DNA from: an uncultured Clostridia bacterium
GTDB lineage: Bacteria; Bacillota; Clostridia; Oscillospirales; Acutalibacteraceae
Direction: 5' to 3'
Length of the DNA: 14,849 nt
NCBI GenBank assembly: GCA_937898625.1
Contig: CALEJF010000009.1
Location: 1 to 14,849, forward strand
Numbering within the stretch: the first letter of the stretch is position 1; every line of letters begins with the position of its first letter. Below are positions 5,769 to 14,144 of this stretch, piece after piece. The notes below the pieces were generated by a model. The model saw only the letters and a program-made list of their open reading frames with translations, was not told the DNA's origin and searched no databases. The translations under genes and the position numbers were made by a program.

Positions 5769-6974
5769 TTACTTTTTCTCATTTTCCCCTACTGAGGAAA
5801 ATTTTTCAATTTTATCTGCAGAATATACATATGTATTTCTTCCTGACACAATAACCTTTTCTGCGTCCGTATTTACATTTGCAGAGCCAACTTGTTCGCC
5901 TTTCATATTGTATATCTGGACATTACTGTCAGTAAGCACACCTACATATTTACCGTCTGTTGAAACTGATTTTACAAGACCATTTATTTCTTTTGAAAAA
6001 AGCTCACGACCTGATTTATCATAGGCATTTACAATTTTCTGGGTTGTACTTGAATACTTTGAAAGGACTAAAACTGCTGTGTTGTTATCTGAAATATGAA
6101 TCATATATGGTGTGTTAACGGAAACATTTATTTTTTCCTCTTTGTCACCTTTGATAACTGAACACATATTATTTCCTAAAACGAAAAGTGTTTCATTGGA
6201 AAGGAATCTAATTGAAGCTACTGCGCTATCGTTATAGGTGAATGATGCTTTTGGTGTATCCTTTTTCCTATCAAAAATATAGACTTTAGAGTAAACCGAG
6301 CCATTCTCAACACCTAAAACCGAAACTGCAAAGAGTTTTCCGTTATCAGATACATCACAGGAAATGATATTTTCTTTTGCGCATTTCCATACAAAGATTT
6401 CCTTTTCCTTATCGTTAAAAACTGTCAGCATACTCTGTGCATCTTCCGCCCTTGTGGCAACTGCAACAGAACCGTTTTTACCCAATGAAGCCGTTAAAAT
6501 CATATACTTCATTTCTTTTTCGTAAAGTGTACGGGTTTTGGACTGAACTCTGAATTTATTTCCACCCTCATCGTAGAGAAGCACTCGTCCGCTATTACTC
6601 TGCATTACGGGATGGTCGTATTTATGAGCCGTACTGGAAAGTTCCTTTGCAGTAGTATCAAGAACTTTAACAGAGTCGTCATACACTAAAACCAAGTCAG
6701 AATTAGTAACTGCTGCATCATCTATTACCATACCGCTTATCTGGTAGGGATATCCGTCACCGGAGCCAAGACCTGCAAAGAATGTACGAAAAGAGTCTGT
6801 TACTGTTGAAAAAGTGACTCCGCCAAACTGTGCTGCGGCAAGCATTATAAGCAAAAGAACAACCACAATAATGGCAACTAATTTCAATTTTTTTACACTT
6901 TTAATTTTTATTGTAATCTTTTTCTTTGGTTCTCTTTTCTGAACTTTTCTCTTTTCAGCCACCAAAATCACCAC
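5769..6974 (-). CDS. DUF5711-like single-pass membrane protein with a beta-propeller-like exterior
   Basis: A 401-residue protein resembling the uncharacterised DUF5711 family of Clostridia; that assignment is from memory of the overall pattern. A strongly basic N-terminus (residues 7-32, rich in K/R) is followed by one hydrophobic helix at about 31-50, consistent with a signal anchor and an extracytoplasmic body. The rest has repeated short beta-strand units (such as SDNGKLFAVSV and STDGKYVGVL), as in propeller proteins that display periodic blades. The reported start is GTG at 6974; in-frame GTGs at 6971 and 6962 are alternatives. The 6962 start gives MAEKRKVQ and has GGTGAT just upstream, so it is at least as likely. 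It lies four bases or so from the truA stop. Function unknown; neighbours CvpA and PgsA suggest an envelope role. Confidence 0.75.
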   Translation of the reverse strand: MVILVAEKRKVQKREPKKKITIKIKSVKKLKLVAIIVVVLLLIMLAAAQFGGVTFSTVTDSFRTFFAGLGSGDGYPYQISGMVIDDAAVTNSDLVLVYDDSVKVLDTTAKELSSTAHKYDHPVMQSNSGRVLLYDEGGNKFRVQSKTRTLYEKEMKYMILTASLGKNGSVAVATRAEDAQSMLTVFNDKEKEIFVWKCAKENIISCDVSDNGKLFAVSVLGVENGSVYSKVYIFDRKKDTPKASFTYNDSAVASIRFLSNETLFVLGNNMCSVIKGDKEEKINVSVNTPYMIHISDNNTAVLVLSKYSSTTQKIVNAYDKSGRELFSKEINGLVKSVSTDGKYVGVLTDSNVQIYNMKGEQVGSANVNTDAEKVIVSGRNTYVYSADKIEKFSSVGENEKK

Positions 6975-6977
6975 ACA

Positions 6978-7712
6978 TCAATAAAAAACTTTATTTAGAT
7001 ACAAGCCGTGTGCCTCAGCAGTAACTCCTGCCTTTTCACGGTCACAACTTTCAATTATTTTGGGGATACTTCCCTTTTCTATTCTACCTTTTTGAATATC
7101 AAGGAGTGTACCTACAATAATTCGTACCATATTATAAAGAAAACCATTACCGCTGACACGAATCTCTATTAAATCGTCATTTCGTGTCACTTTACAATCG
7201 TAAATTTCCCTTGTTTTATCTTCAACGGATGTACCTGCACTGCAAAATGCTGAAAAATCGTGAATACCAATAAAAGACTTTGCTTCACTATTTAGCATTT
7301 CAGCATCAATCTCATAGGGATAAAACATAGCCTTATTTTCATAAAAAGGATTGCGGTGTTTTCCGTTATAGATTAAATAAACATACTCTTTTCCCTTGCA
7401 ATCGTAACGAGCGTGGAAGTCATAATCCACATCTTCACAACCATAAACCGAGATTTCGGGTGGAAGATAGAAATTGAGTGCATCGGGAATTTTTTCAGCG
7501 GGTACATTACATTCTGTTCTCACATTACAGCAGAACATATTTGCGTGAACACCTGCATCAGTACGGCTACAACCTATTATGTTTTCGTCTTTTCCGCTTA
7601 AATTTTTAAAAGCGTTACACATTTCTTGCTGAATGGTATTTCCATTAGGTTGAATCTGCCAACCGTGAAAAGGTGTACCATTATACCGCAAAGTTAAAAG
7701 TAAATTCCGCAT
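6978..7712 (-). CDS. truA: tRNA pseudouridine(38-40) synthase
   Basis: Converts uridines 38-40 in the anticodon stem-loop of many tRNAs to pseudouridine. The 244-residue product has the family length. Near the N-terminus is RYNGTPFHGWQ, and the catalytic aspartate is D52 in the motif GCSRTDAGVHA (48-58). NGFLYNMVRIIVG later in the chain is the usual C-terminal core. I chose the ATG at 7712 since GGTGA lies just before it; an in-frame GTG at 7724 would only add four residues (MVNI). The start lies inside the end of ecfT, a 32-base overlap, which points to translational coupling. EcfA1-EcfA2-EcfT-TruA is a common order in Firmicutes. Confidence 0.95.
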   Translation of the reverse strand: MRNLLLTLRYNGTPFHGWQIQPNGNTIQQEMCNAFKNLSGKDENIIGCSRTDAGVHANMFCCNVRTECNVPAEKIPDALNFYLPPEISVYGCEDVDYDFHARYDCKGKEYVYLIYNGKHRNPFYENKAMFYPYEIDAEMLNSEAKSFIGIHDFSAFCSAGTSVEDKTREIYDCKVTRNDDLIEIRVSGNGFLYNMVRIIVGTLLDIQKGRIEKGSIPKIIESCDREKAGVTAEAHGLYLNKVFY

Positions 7713-8523
7713 TATATTCACCACAGAAAATATTAAGCACTATTACTGCACCAATTAACAATACCATTATGACAATTGACATATAGTCCCTCACGGAAAA
7801 TTTAAGTGCATTCATTGTAGTTTTTCCAACACCACCATTGTAGCAACGGCAGGTCATAGCATTTGCCAACTCATAAGCGCGTCTTATGGAGTTAAAAAGC
7901 AAAGGGATAAACAAAGGAATCAGTGCTTTTGCTCTTTTCATTAAATTCCCTTGGTCGAAAGAAGCACCACGACTCTTTTGTGCACTCATAATTTTGTCAA
8001 CCTCCTCAATAAGAGTAGGAATAAAGCGAAGTGCAATTGTCATAATCATTGTAACCGTATGAAAATCAAGCCCGATTTTCTTAAATGGTGCAAACATTCG
8101 GTCAAGACCATTTGTAAGGGATGTTGGGGATGTTGTGTAAGTGAGCATTGTGCTCATTACAATAAGCAGGGATATACGCAGTGCCATAAATACTGCTGTT
8201 AAAACTCCACCACTTGTAATTTTGATTTTCCACACATTAACTAATACAACGCCCGTATCAACATAGGCAATTTGAAGAATTGATGTGATTACAATAATCA
8301 AAAGAATTGGTTTTAAGCCCTTTACAACAGTTTTCACAGGGATTTTTGAAAAACCGATTATAACTGCTGATATAAGCAAACAGAAAAACAGGGAAACAAA
8401 ATTGTTTGCTAAAAATACTGTTATAATAAAGGCAATAGTGAACAACAATTTTGTACGGGGGTCAAGACGGTGAATTACCGAACCCATGGGGAAATACTGA
8501 CCGATTGTAATATCTTTAATCAA
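7681..8523 (-). CDS. ecfT: Energy-coupling factor transporter T component (EcfT)
   Basis: Membrane protein that links the two EcfA ATPases to substrate-binding S proteins in group II ECF importers for vitamins, cobalt, nickel or other micronutrients. The 280 residues include the N-terminal HRLDPRTKL signature (18-26), several hydrophobic helices and the two coupling-helix motifs AQKSRG (181-186) and AMTCRCYNGG (222-231), which dock on the ATPases. The start is TTG at 8523; its TTGA overlaps the ecfA2 stop by three to four bases and a GGGGAG ribosome site sits inside the end of ecfA2. No S component is encoded in the window, so it must work with S proteins from elsewhere. Confidence 0.95.
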   Translation of the reverse strand: MIKDITIGQYFPMGSVIHRLDPRTKLLFTIAFIITVFLANNFVSLFFCLLISAVIIGFSKIPVKTVVKGLKPILLIIVITSILQIAYVDTGVVLVNVWKIKITSGGVLTAVFMALRISLLIVMSTMLTYTTSPTSLTNGLDRMFAPFKKIGLDFHTVTMIMTIALRFIPTLIEEVDKIMSAQKSRGASFDQGNLMKRAKALIPLFIPLLFNSIRRAYELANAMTCRCYNGGVGKTTMNALKFSVRDYMSIVIMVLLIGAVIVLNIFCGEYNAEFTFNFAV

Positions 8524-9383
8524 GAAACTCCCCTCCCCTCAAAAAGTTTTTTGAGTTCAAGGTAGCCTTGCTCAACTGTATATATTTTTTCGCTTACGGG
8601 ATAACCCTTCTCACGAAGTTTTATGAAAATTTCAGTAATCTGTGGTACGGAAAGTCCGATTTCACGAAGTCTTGATGCCTTTTCAAAAACCTCGTCAACT
8701 GTACCTGACATTTCAACCTTTGAGCTGTTCATCACAATTACTTTCGTAGCAAATCGAGCAACATCATCCATACTGTGAGATACAATTATAACTGTTTTAC
8801 CTGTTTGTTCACGGTAGTTTTTGATAAGTGCAAGAATCTGCTCCCTACCCATTGGGTCAAGTCCGCTTGTGGGCTCGTCAAGAATGAGAATTTCCGGCTC
8901 CATTGAAATTACACCTGCAATAGCAACTCGTCTTTTCTCGCCACCTGACAAATCAAATGGTGATTTTCCAAGCATATCGTCAGGAATACCAACGTATTTT
9001 GCAGCATTTCTTACTCTCTCATCAATTTCGGCTTTTGAAAGTCCCATATTTGTAGGACCAAAAGCAATATCCTTATAGACTGTTTCTTCAAACAGCTGAT
9101 ATTCGGGATACTGAAAGCAAAGTCCAACACGAAAACGGGTATCAAAAATCTTTGACTTTGACTGCCAGATGTTTTCACCATCAAGGAAAATTTTTCCGTC
9201 AGTTGGCTTTAAAAGTCCGTTAAAATGTTGAACAAGGGTGCTTTTACCCGAGCCGGTATGACCGATAATAGCCACAAATTCACCTTTTGGGATATCTATA
9301 TTCACATTGTCAAGTGCAGTGATTTTAAAAGGAGTGCCCTCACCGTAGACATATGTTAAATTTTGAGTTTCAAGGTGGGACAT
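8520..9383 (-). CDS. ecfA2: Energy-coupling factor ATPase 2
   Basis: Cytoplasmic ABC ATPase of 287 residues, second subunit of the EcfA heterodimer. Walker A is GHTGSGKST (41-49), the Q-loop glutamine is Q91, the ABC signature LSGGEK (145-150), Walker B ILILDE (165-170) with PTSGLD after it, and the switch histidine H203. The signature ends in E-K and not Q, a feature commonly seen in the EcfA2 branch. The product ends with a C-terminal extension of about 60 residues, as in other EcfA proteins. It begins three bases after the ecfA1 stop and overlaps the start of ecfT. Confidence 0.94.
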   Translation of the reverse strand: MSHLETQNLTYVYGEGTPFKITALDNVNIDIPKGEFVAIIGHTGSGKSTLVQHFNGLLKPTDGKIFLDGENIWQSKSKIFDTRFRVGLCFQYPEYQLFEETVYKDIAFGPTNMGLSKAEIDERVRNAAKYVGIPDDMLGKSPFDLSGGEKRRVAIAGVISMEPEILILDEPTSGLDPMGREQILALIKNYREQTGKTVIIVSHSMDDVARFATKVIVMNSSKVEMSGTVDEVFEKASRLREIGLSVPQITEIFIKLREKGYPVSEKIYTVEQGYLELKKLFEGRGVS

Positions 9384-9386
9384 ATC

Positions 9387-10238
9387 TTACTGACCTTTCA
9401 ATAAATCATCTATGTTTTCTACTAATTCGTCGATACTCAACAAATCGTTTTTTAAGTTAATTCCGTCATTTTTTAGCATTTTTGCAAGTACACAAGTCTG
9501 TGGTACATCAAGACCGATACTACGGATTTTATCCGTGTCTGCAAAAACCTCTTTTGGTGTGCCGTCAAGGAGAAGTCTGCTATCGTCCATAACTATAATC
9601 CTATCGGCTTCACAAGCTTCTTCCATGTAGTGAGTGATGAAAACAACAGTTATTCCCAATTCACGATTAAGTCTTTTGATTGCTTTCATTACATCCCGTC
9701 TGCCCTCAGGGTCAAGCATAGCAGTTGGCTCGTCAAGAATAATACAGCGGGGCTCCATAGCGATAATTCCTGCTATGGCAACACGCTGTTTCTGACCGCC
9801 TGAAAGTTTATGTGGTTCGTGGTTTTTGTATTTATACATACCAACAATTTTAAGGGACTCGTCAACTCTGCGACGAATTTCCAAAGGTTCGATTCCAAGA
9901 TTTTCAGGGCCGAAAGCAACATCTTCTTCAACGATGGTTGCGACAATCTGATTATCGGGATTTTGAAAAACAACACCAACAGTCTGTTTAATTTTTATAT
10001 CGTCATCTTCATTTTTTGTATCCATTCCATCAACGAGAATTGTACCACTTTCGGGAAGCAAAAGTCCGTTTGCGAGTTTTGCCAAGGTACTTTTACCTGA
10101 GCCATTATGACCGAGAATTGCAATAAACTCGCCCTCGTTTATAGAAAGTGAGAAATCCTTAACCGCGGGTGCTAACACCACACCTTCTTCGTCACTTTCA
10201 TATCGGAATGTTACATTTTTAAATTCAATAATTGCCAT
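9387..10238 (-). CDS. ecfA1: Energy-coupling factor ATPase 1
   Basis: First ATPase of the ECF importer, 283 residues. Walker A GHNGSGKST (43-51), Q-loop Q92 in FQNPDNQ, signature LSGGQK (145-150), Walker B IILDE (166-170) followed by PTAMLD, and switch H203. FQNPDNQIVATIVEEDVAFGPENLG (in its first part) is the EcfA1-type Q-loop region. Q149 in the signature contrasts with E149 in ecfA2, as expected for a heterodimer. The ATG overlaps the methyltransferase stop as TAATG, so the two are probably translationally coupled. Confidence 0.94.
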   Translation of the reverse strand: MAIIEFKNVTFRYESDEEGVVLAPAVKDFSLSINEGEFIAILGHNGSGKSTLAKLANGLLLPESGTILVDGMDTKNEDDDIKIKQTVGVVFQNPDNQIVATIVEEDVAFGPENLGIEPLEIRRRVDESLKIVGMYKYKNHEPHKLSGGQKQRVAIAGIIAMEPRCIILDEPTAMLDPEGRRDVMKAIKRLNRELGITVVFITHYMEEACEADRIIVMDDSRLLLDGTPKEVFADTDKIRSIGLDVPQTCVLAKMLKNDGINLKNDLLSIDELVENIDDLLKGQ

Positions 10239-11101
10239 TATTTACTCCAAATTGCAGATGCACCACAAGGTAGCACAAGTCCATTTTCAGTAGCACGAAG
10301 TCCGATTTCGCTACCTGTTACTGTACCGCCAAAGCGTTTTTTCACAACTGCTCCTAAAATATATTCCATAACCGATGGGCTTAAACCCGTTGTGTAAGAA
10401 TTTATAAGCACCATAAGCGGGTCATCACTTAAAACCTGACTGCAAAGTTCAACAAAACCGTAAACCTCATTTTCAAGCTTCCAGACCTCACCACCTGGTC
10501 CTCTGCCGTAAGATGGCGGGTCCATAATGATAATGTCGTATTTATTACCACGACGGATTTCACGCTGAACAAATTTAATACAGTCGTCAACAATCCATCT
10601 GACATTTTTATCTGCAACACCTGAACTGACTGCATTTTCCTTTGCCCAGAGTGTCATACCCTTTGATGCGTCAACATGGCACACAGAAGCACCTGCTTTA
10701 AGTGCAGAAATCGTAGCACCACCTGTATAGGCAAACAAGTTAAGAACTTTTACTTCTCGACCTGCATTTTTAATGATTTCTGCTACTTTGTCCCAGTTTG
10801 TTGCTTGTTCAGGGAAAAGACCTGTGTGCTTAAAGCCCATTGTTTTAATATTAAAAGTCAAATCACGGTAGCCGATAGTCCAGAAATCGGGAATCTTTTT
10901 TCTGATTTCCCATTGACCGCCACCGGTCTGTGAACGGTGATAAATGGCATCCGCCTTTTTCCAAAGAGGATTTTTCTTTTCTGTTTTCCATATAACCTGA
11001 GGGTCGGGACGAATTAAAGTGATATTCCCCCAACGCTCAAGTCGTTCACCGCAGGAACAATCAATAAGTTCATAATCTTTCCATTTATCGGCAACTCGCA
11101 T
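10238..11101 (-). CDS. RlmI-like class I SAM-dependent methyltransferase, no PUA domain
   Basis: Rossmann-fold methyltransferase of 287 residues, resembling the catalytic half of RlmI/RlmKL-type 23S rRNA m5C/m2G enzymes; substrate not provable here. SAM motif I is LNLFAYTGG (120-128), an acidic residue after strand 2 is D144 in HVDAS, D172-D173 follow strand 3, and motif IV is MDPPSYG (193-199). Upstream lies KHTGLFPEQATNW (91-103), shared by this subfamily. The RNA-binding PUA domain of RlmI (about 390 residues) is missing, so it uses another route to its substrate or has a different one. It starts one base after the glmM stop (TAAAATG) and ends in TAATG with ecfA1. Confidence 0.82.
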   Translation of the reverse strand: MRVADKWKDYELIDCSCGERLERWGNITLIRPDPQVIWKTEKKNPLWKKADAIYHRSQTGGGQWEIRKKIPDFWTIGYRDLTFNIKTMGFKHTGLFPEQATNWDKVAEIIKNAGREVKVLNLFAYTGGATISALKAGASVCHVDASKGMTLWAKENAVSSGVADKNVRWIVDDCIKFVQREIRRGNKYDIIIMDPPSYGRGPGGEVWKLENEVYGFVELCSQVLSDDPLMVLINSYTTGLSPSVMEYILGAVVKKRFGGTVTGSEIGLRATENGLVLPCGASAIWSK

Positions 11102-11102
11102 T

Positions 11103-12455
11103 TTATACTAACCTTTCTCTTACAACCTGAGCGACACTTTCGCCCAATTCCTTAATTTTATCGTAATCCTTGCCCTCAAGCATTACACGAACAAGTGGTT
11201 CTGTACCTGAAAGTCGAACAAGAATTCTGCCCTCATCACCGAGTTCTTCTTCAACTTGCTTGATTGCATTTTGTACTTCTTTATCCTTCTGGAACTGTGC
11301 TTTACCAAAGTTAGAAACTCTAACATTTATAAGCACCTGTGGATAAACTTCCATTTCGTCTGCAAGTTCTTTAAGTGTTTTACCTGTATCCTTAACAACT
11401 GCAAGAAGTTGAATTGCAGAGAGCTGTCCGTCACCTGTTGTTGCATACTGCAAGAAGATAATGTGACCTGACTGCTCACCACCGATGCTATATCCGTTAG
11501 CACTCATATTCTCAAGAACATAACGGTCACCGACTTTTGTCTTTTCGCACTTAATTCCGTTTTCTTCGCAGAATTTGAAGAAGCCCATATTACTCATAAC
11601 AGTAACAACTGCAGTATCTTTTTTGAGTTTGCCAAGGCTCTTCATATGCTTTGCACAAACTGCGATGCACTTATCACCGTCAACTACTGCACCTGTGTGG
11701 TCAACTGCCAACATTCTGTCAGCATCACCATCGAAGGCAAAACCTAAGTGGCAACCATTTTCCACAACACATTTTTGTAGGTTTTCAAGGTGAGTTGAGC
11801 CACAGTTTTTATTGATATTAACACCGTCAGGCTCTGCACTGATTACAACAACCTCTGCACCAAGACGAGTGAAAACCTCCTCTGCTGAAACACTTGATGA
11901 GCCGTTTGCACAGTCAAGAGCGATTTTGTAGCCCTTAAAACTCATATTAGTTGCTGCGAGAAGATGCTCAATATAGTCATTGATTGCATCAGGTTTTCTC
12001 TCTACCCGACCAACCTCACCACCAATAGGTGATGGAATTTCCATAACATTGTCAAGAATGATTTCTTCGATTTCATTTTCAAGTGCATCAGGAAGTTTAT
12101 ATCCTGTTGACTGGAAAATCTTAATTCCGTTATATTCGCAAGGGTTATGCGATGCAGAAATCATTACACCTGCATCACAACCATATTCACGCACTAAAAA
12201 TGCAACTGCAGGAGTTGGCACAACACCTAACTGCAAAACATCTGCACCCACCGAGCAAAGACCTGCTGTAATTGCACTTTCAAGCATTTCTGAAGATGCA
12301 CGGGTATCCATACCGATAAGCACTTTAGGTTTTTTACCATTTAAGTTTTTGCTGAGCACCATCGCTGCTGCTCGACCTATTTGCATTGATAATTCACAAG
12401 TAAGTTCTGTATTTGCGACGCCACGAGCACCGTCTGTTCCAAAAAGTCTACCCAT
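11103..12455 (-). CDS. glmM: Phosphoglucosamine mutase
   Basis: Interconverts glucosamine-6-phosphate and glucosamine-1-phosphate, feeding UDP-GlcNAc, peptidoglycan and teichoic acid synthesis in the cytoplasm. The 450 residues match the family length. The start MGRLFGTDGARGVAN is typical. The phosphorylated serine is S102 in SASHNP (100-105). The metal loop is DGDADR (242-247; D242, D244, D246). The sugar-binding loop is GEQSGH (326-331) and the phosphate-binding loop RLSGTEP (414-420). The ribosome site AAGGAG begins within the ruvB TAA stop and lies eight bases before the ATG. Being glmM and not a general phosphomannomutase is supported by FGTDGARG and GEQSGH. Confidence 0.96.
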   Translation of the reverse strand: MGRLFGTDGARGVANTELTCELSMQIGRAAAMVLSKNLNGKKPKVLIGMDTRASSEMLESAITAGLCSVGADVLQLGVVPTPAVAFLVREYGCDAGVMISASHNPCEYNGIKIFQSTGYKLPDALENEIEEIILDNVMEIPSPIGGEVGRVERKPDAINDYIEHLLAATNMSFKGYKIALDCANGSSSVSAEEVFTRLGAEVVVISAEPDGVNINKNCGSTHLENLQKCVVENGCHLGFAFDGDADRMLAVDHTGAVVDGDKCIAVCAKHMKSLGKLKKDTAVVTVMSNMGFFKFCEENGIKCEKTKVGDRYVLENMSANGYSIGGEQSGHIIFLQYATTGDGQLSAIQLLAVVKDTGKTLKELADEMEVYPQVLINVRVSNFGKAQFQKDKEVQNAIKQVEEELGDEGRILVRLSGTEPLVRVMLEGKDYDKIKELGESVAQVVRERLV

Positions 12456-12467
12456 AATTTTTACTCC

Positions 12468-13514
12468 TTAAAAAAGTGATGTTTGGGAATTCGCCTTATT
12501 GTTTGTGTTTGAAAATTCTATGCCTAAATGTTTATATGCCAATGGTGTTACAACTCTGCCACGAGGAGTTTTTGCAAGAAAGCCGATTTGCATTAAATAT
12601 GGCTCATAAACATCTTCAATTGTGACAGCCTCCTCACCAATTGTAGCGGCAATTGTTTCAAGTCCCACAGGACCACCATTGAAATTGCGAATCATAGTAG
12701 TAAGCATTAGTCTGTCAATATTATCAAGACCGATATTGTCAATTTCCATTCTGCCAAGGGCAATTTTTGCGTTATCTTCGGTAATTACACCGTTACTCAT
12801 AACCTGTGCAAAGTCACGGGCACGTTTTAAAAGTCTGTTGGCAATTCTTGGTGTACCACGGGAGCGGGATGCAATTTCCAATGCACCCTTGTCATCTGCA
12901 TAAATATCAAGAATTCCTGCACTTCGCTTTACAATCTGTGAGAGTTCTTCAGGTGTGTAGAGTTCAAGTCTTAAAATCACACCGAAACGGTCACGAAGTG
13001 GAGCAGTTAACTGACCTGCACGAGTTGTAGCACCAACAAGTGTGAAACGAGGTAAGTCGAGACGAATACTACGAGCCGATGGACCTTTACCAATGATAAT
13101 ATCAAGAGCATTATCTTCCATGGCAGGATATAAAACTTCTTCAACTGCACGGGAAAGACGATGAATTTCGTCAATGAAAAGCACATCACCGTCGTTTAAG
13201 TTTGTAAGGAGTGCTGCAAGGTCACCGGGTTTTTCAATTGCAGGACCTGATGTAACACGAATCTGCACACCCATCTCATTTGCGATAATTCCTGCAAGAG
13301 TTGTTTTACCAAGTCCCGGAGGGCCATATAAAAGCACATGGTCAAGAGTGTCCCCTCTGTTTTTTGCAGCCTCAATATATATTTTTAAGTTTTCCTTTAC
13401 CTTTTCCTGACCGATATATTCTGTCAATGCTTTTGGTCGCAAGGAAATTTCAATATCGTGGTCAGTTTCTGTAAAACCGGGAGTCATTATTCTGTTTTCA
13501 TTTTCGAAATCCAT
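12468..13514 (-). CDS. ruvB: Holliday junction branch migration ATPase RuvB
   Basis: Hexameric AAA+ motor that drives branch migration of Holliday junctions together with RuvA. The 348 residues include SLRPKALTEYIGQ, Walker A GPPGLGKT (64-71), Walker B LFIDE (112-116), sensor GATTR (161-165), arginine-finger region LRDRFG (173-178, R174 by position in the family) and a C-terminal winged helix ending TPRGR (316-320). An added tail of about 14 residues ends in QTSLF, discussed as a possible sliding-clamp motif. Start ATG has AAGGGGG upstream. It follows ruvA by 13 bases. Confidence 0.98.
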   Translation of the reverse strand: MDFENENRIMTPGFTETDHDIEISLRPKALTEYIGQEKVKENLKIYIEAAKNRGDTLDHVLLYGPPGLGKTTLAGIIANEMGVQIRVTSGPAIEKPGDLAALLTNLNDGDVLFIDEIHRLSRAVEEVLYPAMEDNALDIIIGKGPSARSIRLDLPRFTLVGATTRAGQLTAPLRDRFGVILRLELYTPEELSQIVKRSAGILDIYADDKGALEIASRSRGTPRIANRLLKRARDFAQVMSNGVITEDNAKIALGRMEIDNIGLDNIDRLMLTTMIRNFNGGPVGLETIAATIGEEAVTIEDVYEPYLMQIGFLAKTPRGRVVTPLAYKHLGIEFSNTNNKANSQTSLF

Positions 13515-13527
13515 TGTTTAGTCCCCC

Positions 13528-14133
13528 TTAATTCAATGACAGCAACTTGAGTGCTTGTTTAATAATGTTTTCAACTGAAAGTGATGGGTCAATTTTACTT
13601 ACAGCCACACTTGCGTCACTTTGTGAGTAACCAAGCATTTCAAGAGCAGCAACTGCCTCGGCAGTATTTGAATTTGTAAGAGTTGAGCTGACTGCAGTTA
13701 AATCAACAGATGTTTCAACTCCTGCAAAGGCTTTGCCAACCTTGTCTTTTAACTCCATACAAATTCTCTGTGCAAGTTTAGGACCGACACCGTTTGCCTT
13801 TGTGAGAGCCTTATGGTCACCTGCTGCGATGCTCAATGCAACCTTATCAGGTGTGAGTTCTGAGAGAATTGCAAGTCCCATTTTAGGGCCGACACCGTTA
13901 ACGGTTATAAGCATTTTAAAGCAGTCCATTTCGGTTTTATCATAAAAACCAAAAAGTTCCATAGCATCTTCACGGACATTAAGATATGTGTAAAGAGTGA
14001 CTTTCATTCCCATTGATGCACATTTCTGAGATGTTGTAAGAGTAGTCATACAACGGAATGCAACACCGTTCACATCAACGCAAACAATATTCATATCAAA
14101 GTCAACTACATTTCCTGTTACTGAATAAATCAT
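13528..14133 (-). CDS. ruvA: Holliday junction-binding protein RuvA
   Basis: Tetrameric protein that holds the Holliday junction flat and recruits RuvB. The 201-residue length is standard. The N-terminal OB fold starts MIYSVTGNVV, two helix-hairpin-helix motifs follow at VNGVGPKMGLAIL (78-90) and ANGVGPKLAQRI (113-124), and a C-terminal three-helix domain (about 155-201) should contact RuvB. An upstream in-frame start at 14199 would add 22 residues lying inside the ruvC end; I prefer the ATG at 14133 since AAGGA precedes it and the OB fold starts there. It is 11 bases after ruvC. Confidence 0.97.
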   Translation of the reverse strand: MIYSVTGNVVDFDMNIVCVDVNGVAFRCMTTLTTSQKCASMGMKVTLYTYLNVREDAMELFGFYDKTEMDCFKMLITVNGVGPKMGLAILSELTPDKVALSIAAGDHKALTKANGVGPKLAQRICMELKDKVGKAFAGVETSVDLTAVSSTLTNSNTAEAVAALEMLGYSQSDASVAVSKIDPSLSVENIIKQALKLLSLN

Positions 14134-14144
14134 AATAATTATCC

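Noticed and set aside
5071..6024. Plus-strand open frames over the cvpA-like and DUF5711-like genes
   Set aside because: They oppose real minus-strand genes with good ribosome sites, and their products are low-complexity, rich in S, T and I, without domains.
11980..12471. 163-codon plus-strand open frame opposite glmM
   Set aside because: It mirrors a full-length glmM with all catalytic motifs; its product has no recognisable family.
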